A stretch of DNA of 10,920 bases. Source: Phoronis ovalis. Lineage: Eukaryota; Phoronida; Phoronidae. The position numbers and the translations under genes were made by a program. The notes beneath the pieces are model-generated. The model ran no database searches. It saw only the letters and a program-made list of their open reading frames with translations, and was not told where the DNA came from. The stretch covers positions 1 to 10,920 of the forward strand of contig JAOXYB010058413.1 of assembly GCA_028565635.1 (NCBI GenBank), in the 5' to 3' direction. Of the stretch, positions 7,771-10,920 are shown piece after piece (the first letter of the stretch is position 1; every line of letters begins with the position of its first letter).

Positions 7771-8047
7771 GTAGACCTAGGTAGAGAATACATGGTAACT
7801 GCCATTGAAACACAGGGAGTAGAGCTACCGTCATCTTATTGGACAAAAAAGTATCTATTGTCATACAGTATTGACAGCACCTTGTGGATAAATTACAATG
7901 GTAGTCAGATTTTCATGGGTAATTCTGATAATATTGCTGTTATGCGCCATGCTTTGATTGGATTGTTTACTCGATATGTGCGCTTGCATCCGATAGACTG
8001 GTATGGATGGATCTGTATGAGATGGGAGTTGTATACTACATTTTGTG
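7771..8047 (+). CDS. Exon 7: F5/8C discoidin domain, second half
   Basis: Ninety-two codons plus one base. Blocks in order are VDLGREYMVTAIETQGVE, YWTKKYLLSYSIDSTLW, QIFMGNSDN, RHALIGLFTRYVRLHPIDW and ICMRWELYTTFC. These are the family's VDLG....VT.I.TQG, W...Y.v.YS.D...W, F.GN.D, aRyvRl.P..W and lR.EL..C. The closing Cys pairs with that of exon 6. The Cys of ICMR corresponds to the extra one seen in discoidin domain receptors (VCLR), and would pair with the GGWC Cys. Discoidin domains are lectin-like or bind collagen or phospholipid through loops at one end. Donor GTG|GTAAGA at 8048, phase 1. Exons 6+7 total 423 nt, a symmetric 1-1 cassette encoding one whole domain. Confidence 0.92.
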
Positions 8048-9365
8048 GTAAGATAATGTACTGTTTTTATGCTCATCTCACGTAGTGAATGGGCATATGG
8101 CTGTCAAACTATTTTGAGGCAGATCTTGAAAACCCCCATACACAGAGATCAGTTTAAATGGAGGCCAAAATACATGTTTGATTTTTGACCTTGATCATTT
8201 CCAATATGGCCAACTGACGACCATGATCGTTTCCAAGATGGCCCCATGGTTGCAGCGCGCTTCAGTTTGTATTGGATCAACTTTCATACTTGGTACAGGG
8301 TTAATACAAGTGTGATGTAAGTTTGACCTGGATCACTTCCATTATGGTTGACTGGTGGCCATGTTTGTTCCCCAATTTCATTTATGCCTGGACTATTTAT
8401 GGCATATGCCTGACTAGCGATTAGCCCCAAATTAGCATTGCCTAGACAATTTGAAGATTGGTCTACAACATCCATAGGTGGATGGGTGCTATATATGTTA
8501 GGTATTATTCTAGAATTACCTTGAAAAGTGGGTTAAACAATCCCAAACTTCCATATTTTTTTTCAATCAAGCTATTTTTTATTCATAGCTTGAAAACTGA
8601 CACATATAGAGTGATTGTTAAGGTAAACGGAGATCAAAATACAGTCATGTTTGAGTGTTAGCTATATAACAATTTCTCTACCGGTCTTCGTTTTGTCATC
8701 CCTAAGGCGTATACCACTCTGCCACTAATTCCTCTTTGTTTATAAGCTATAATTGGACACTGAATTATTGTGTTTCTTATCCTTCTGGCCATTTTTTAGT
8801 GATAATACTTTCATCGATTGTTTAACTGTGGTCACATGTTACTCATTAGTCTCGGAGACGAACTCTTGTGCGTCATTCAGATCACCTTTTCCATGTTGCT
8901 CATCAGAATACAAACTGATTTTATAATAATTTTATGAACCTCCATTACATTTTGTATTCTAAAGCAAGAAACAAAAATTGAAGATATTCGTTTTATACCT
9001 AGTTCTAACTTTTTGTTTTTGTTTTACTTAATCGAAATGTGCGATGCATTAAATGCATGACTACAATAGTGCACAACTTTTGGCATTTACACAACTTAGT
9101 CATCAAATCATGTGTTTTTAAACTAAACCAAAAGCTCTTTGGTAAAAGCAGGTATTAGAGGATGTAAAGAAACCGAAATAATTATTTCATTTGGTAATTA
9201 TGTGAAGCATCTTAATAACTATGTCTGTGTAATTGCCCAAGTGACAAAACTATGAATTGGTATCCTGCTAAATTTGTAAAAAGAATCTATCTCAGTCACT
9301 CTTATTGAACATTTAAAACTGTGAGAGGCATTAATTTTAAGTTGCGTATAACTTCTTATTTTAAG
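8048..9365 (+). other. Intron 7 (1318 nt, phase 1)
   Basis: GTAAGA donor; acceptor at the tandem AAGAAG (9363-9368) behind a short pyrimidine-rich stretch. It contains three related 25-mers (8187-8349) and a weak tRNA-like A-box on the minus strand (8701-8727). Nothing else is recognised; 8740-9300 is plain AT-rich sequence. Confidence 0.7.
8187..8349. repeat. Three diverged 25-mer direct repeats
   Basis: Related 25-mers, each with a central GATC followed by a TTCCA word, start at 8187 (gaccttgatcatttccaata...), 8219 (gaccatgatcgtttccaaga...) and 8325 (gacctggatcacttccatta...). Spacing is 32 then 106 bases, so this is not a simple tandem array; it may be part of a dispersed repeat. Confidence 0.5.
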
Positions 9366-9368
9366 AAG
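9363..9368 (+). promoter_or_regulatory. NAGNAG tandem splice acceptor, exon 8
   Basis: AAGAAG gives two AG acceptors three bases apart, both phase 1. The upstream site adds one Glu before AGIGQS; the downstream site omits it. The pyrimidine tract is short, so the exact choice is open. Confidence 0.45.
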
Positions 9369-9494
9369 CTGGCATTGGCCAAAGTACAAAAGTTTATCAA
9401 GAAAAACAATTTATACCAACTTATGCTTGGGGAAGGACATTTCACATACCTTATTTAGGTGTCGAGAATTTAAACTACACAAGCCACATAACAG
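9366..9494 (+). CDS. Exon 8: IgGFc-binding-like domain, start of C-half
   Basis: A short exon of 129 nt (or 126 from 9369), phase 1 at both ends, with donor ACAG|GTAAGG at 9495. The product contains VYQEKQFIPTYAWGRTFHIP followed by YLGVENLNYTSHI. In IgGFc-binding domains the corresponding block is EQ.pp...WG..F.v.pl....D.yrv.A, immediately after the Gn.C loop. That is exactly what exon 5 lacks. There is no cysteine and one sequon (NYT). The exon was identified by the strong donor, by frame and by the WGRTFHIP motif. It has 42 stop-free codons in phase with both neighbours, so a chance frame is unlikely, though the acceptor is the weakest in the gene. Confidence 0.72.
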
Positions 9495-9998
9495 GTAAGG
9501 ACATGACAGGTAACAATATGTTAAAATATAACTGGATTTGCTCTACCACGACATACATCTTTACCAGAGCTTAAATGCCTGATTTACTAATATTTTTTAT
9601 AATTGTAAATACCCAGTTTTATTTCTTATCCTGTTTTAAGTACAACAACAAGTGGGTTTTACTGGAAAAATTTTACGCTTTATAGACTATTGCTATAAAT
9701 TATTATGTTGTAATTATAGCTGTATCTCGTTTTTCTTATTAAGTTTACTCGATGATGACATTATTATTATCATTATTTATGAAATTGCATTTGCTAGAAG
9801 TTCATTAGCAGACACACCTGTTTTATGTCCTAAATAAAATGTTTATTGATGCTTATTACTTGCACATTATTGATATTGAATTTATATGAGCAACGTATTC
9901 ATTTAGCATTTAGCATACAAAAAGCATTTCCATTGACAACCAACCTTTAAAAGTGATTACATATGATGATGTAAAATACTTTTAAAATTATGTTTTAG
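9495..9998 (+). other. Intron 8 (504 nt, phase 1)
   Basis: GTAAGG donor and tatgttttAG acceptor. It includes a short ATT-rich run near 9757-9778. A 61-codon open stretch at 9652-9837 consists mainly of codons from low-complexity AT DNA and is not called. Confidence 0.8.
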
Positions 9999-10508
9999 CT
10001 CTAGAAGACGATACTATATTGATGCTTGAAGGGTCTTTGAGGATTCCTTCCATGGATATTACATCACAAGGCAATGAATTTTTAAAAGTTGTATTAAATA
10101 GTGCTGAATTTATTGACTTTGTATCAGACGAAATGGTATATGTCAAATCTTCTTTGCCCATAAGCATTGAAATTTACTTTCAACCAGAGAATACATCAAT
10201 TTTGTATGTATCGTTTATACCACCTACAGAGCAGTACGGTTGCTCTTATGAACACCAGTTTGTTGCCCTTGAAGGATTTGCAAACTATGTGGTGATTATT
10301 CTGTCAGATATTGACACAGCTGATTTGGTGAATTTTAAACAACAATCAAGAGTGGATACATTATCTGACATTACAGAAAATTCATTTTATTACAAGCTAA
10401 TTCAGAAAATTCTGTTTAACCAAACACAAGTCTTCTGTAGTGGAAAAATTATGAGGCCATTTGAAAGCTGTCATGGAGAGCAGACAAATGTAACTACAGA
10501 AATAACAG
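9999..10508 (+). CDS. Exon 9: IgGFc-binding-like domain, rest of C-half
   Basis: The exon encodes 169 whole codons. It reads ALEDDTILMLEG, then VVLNSAEFIDFVSDEMVYVK and SSLPISIEIYFQ, then LYVSFIPPTEQYGCSYEHQF and FANYVVIILSDID. These follow the closing blocks of the IgGFc-binding domain: T.v.i.g......l..Ge...f......v.Ss.PI.V........D....ippteQ....Y.f......f..y.niv. The last 60 residues have two cysteines (VFCSG, ESCHG) and three Asn-x-Thr/Ser sites lie in the exon (NTS, NQT, NVT). The acceptor AG at 9997-9998 and donor ACAG|GTGAGT at 10509 are strong and phase 1, so the protein continues downstream. An ATG at 10022 is internal and not a start. Confidence 0.82.
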
Positions 10509-10513
10509 GTGAG

Positions 10514-10565
10514 TATATACTAGGATATATAAAGCTCTTAGAGTTTTATATATCCTAGGTATATA
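10514..10565. repeat. Near-perfect inverted repeat (hairpin) at exon-9 donor
   Basis: The left arm 10514-10537 (tatatactaggatatataaa then gctc) pairs with the right arm 10541-10565, with one bulged G near 10558-10559, one G-T wobble (10534/10544) and a 3-nt loop. This gives a stem of about 24 pairs. It begins at the last base of the GTGAGT donor consensus. Confidence 0.85.
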
Positions 10566-10765
10566 TATACAAGCATATAATTTTATATGTTTATAACTTG
10601 TAATGGGAACATGAACATATTGGGAGTGAGCTTTAAGTTGTAATGGCTGTTTCTAATATTTAATAGTAAACAGATATTTAGTAATTAACCTCAGAACATA
10701 CTATATATCATATAGCTAGCTGCCTCAGGCTATGATGCTCAATAGTCATCCATGGTCTGTCATCC

Positions 10766-10780
10766 GTGTGTGTGTGTGTG
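10766..10780. repeat. Short (GT)n microsatellite
   Basis: Fifteen bases of uninterrupted GT alternation in presumed intron 9. Confidence 0.9.
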
Positions 10781-10920
10781 CATGTATCTGTTAATTGTCT
10801 GTTGTCTCACGATAACAGCTTTAGTTTTGTGAGATGTGAGATCAACGCAAGTAACTTAAGGCAGGTTAAAATTTATTTCCAGACGCACGCGCTATAATTC
10901 AGAATTATCTCCGCTATCTA

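Larger units (their letters stand above)
806..10508 (+). other. Multi-exon gene: PAN-CUB-TSP1-IgGFcBP-discoidin protein (3' partial)
   Basis: Nine exons joined at GT/AG sites give about 832 continuous codons. Module order by residue is PAN/apple (1-74), CUB (75-200), TSP1 (201-254), N-half of an IgGFc-binding-like domain (256-477), F5/8C discoidin (479-618), C-half of an IgGFc-binding-like domain (620-831). Intron phases in order are 1,0,1,1,1,0,1,1,1. All between-module introns are phase 1; the two phase-0 introns cut CUB and discoidin internally. The modules bind glycans, collagen, matrix or microbes in known proteins, so an extracellular adhesive, matrix or recognition role is inferred. 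No transmembrane segment is seen in these exons. The 3' end lies outside the window. The 5' end is uncertain: either an ATG at 806 with a signal-peptide-like lead or an upstream exon. I know of no named orthologue, so no symbol is given. Confidence 0.85.
10509..10920 (+). other. Start of intron 9 and downstream sequence
   Basis: It begins with a strong GTGAGT donor and carries the 10514-10565 hairpin and a short (GT)n run at 10766-10780. A good acceptor (aaaatttatttccAG, ending 10882) may start exon 10; see findings. Otherwise there is no coding signal. Confidence 0.5.

Overview
This window is AT-rich animal nuclear DNA. Short coding exons lie on the + strand, separated by introns of about 0.36-2 kb with canonical GT/AG ends. 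All recognisable exons splice into one reading frame for a secreted or cell-surface multidomain protein. The extracellular modules (PAN/apple, CUB, thrombospondin type 1, discoidin/F5-8C, IgGFc-binding-type domain) and the mostly phase-1 introns point to a metazoan. AT-rich introns, a Helitron-like element and the general word composition suggest an invertebrate, possibly a sponge or another marine phylum, but the species cannot be fixed from sequence alone.

Layout: 1-134 is a possible terminal coding exon of an upstream gene, followed by a poly(A) signal at 230-235. 135-851 is flank with a CCAAT/TATA-like promoter candidate. The main gene then has nine exons I can support: exon 1 (852-1073, PAN/apple), exons 2-3 (1914-2056 and 2508-2742, CUB), exon 4 (3265-3429, TSP1), exon 5 (4618-5286, N-terminal half of an IgGFc-binding-like domain), exons 6-7 (5647-5792 and 7771-8047, F5/8C discoidin), exons 8-9 (9366-9494 and 9999-10508, C-terminal half of an IgGFc-binding-like domain). 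Exon 9 ends at a good donor, so the gene runs past the window. Spliced, the visible part is 2496 nt, about 832 codons without an internal stop. Residue numbers below count from the first whole codon after the 852 acceptor.

Introns between modules are all phase 1, while the introns inside the CUB and discoidin domains are phase 0. This is the classic signature of exon-shuffled extracellular proteins. The most striking point is that exons 5 and 8-9 look like two complementary halves of ONE IgGFc-binding domain, with a complete discoidin domain inserted between them as a symmetric phase 1-1, 423-nt (141-codon) cassette. Skipping exons 6-7 would rejoin the host domain in frame.

Non-coding structure includes a 48-49 bp minisatellite in intron 4, a 300-bp Helitron-like element with a (TGTC)6 tract in intron 6, short diverged repeats in intron 7, two NAGNAG tandem acceptors (exons 1 and 8), and a nearly perfect 52-nt hairpin that starts at the last base of the exon-9 donor consensus.
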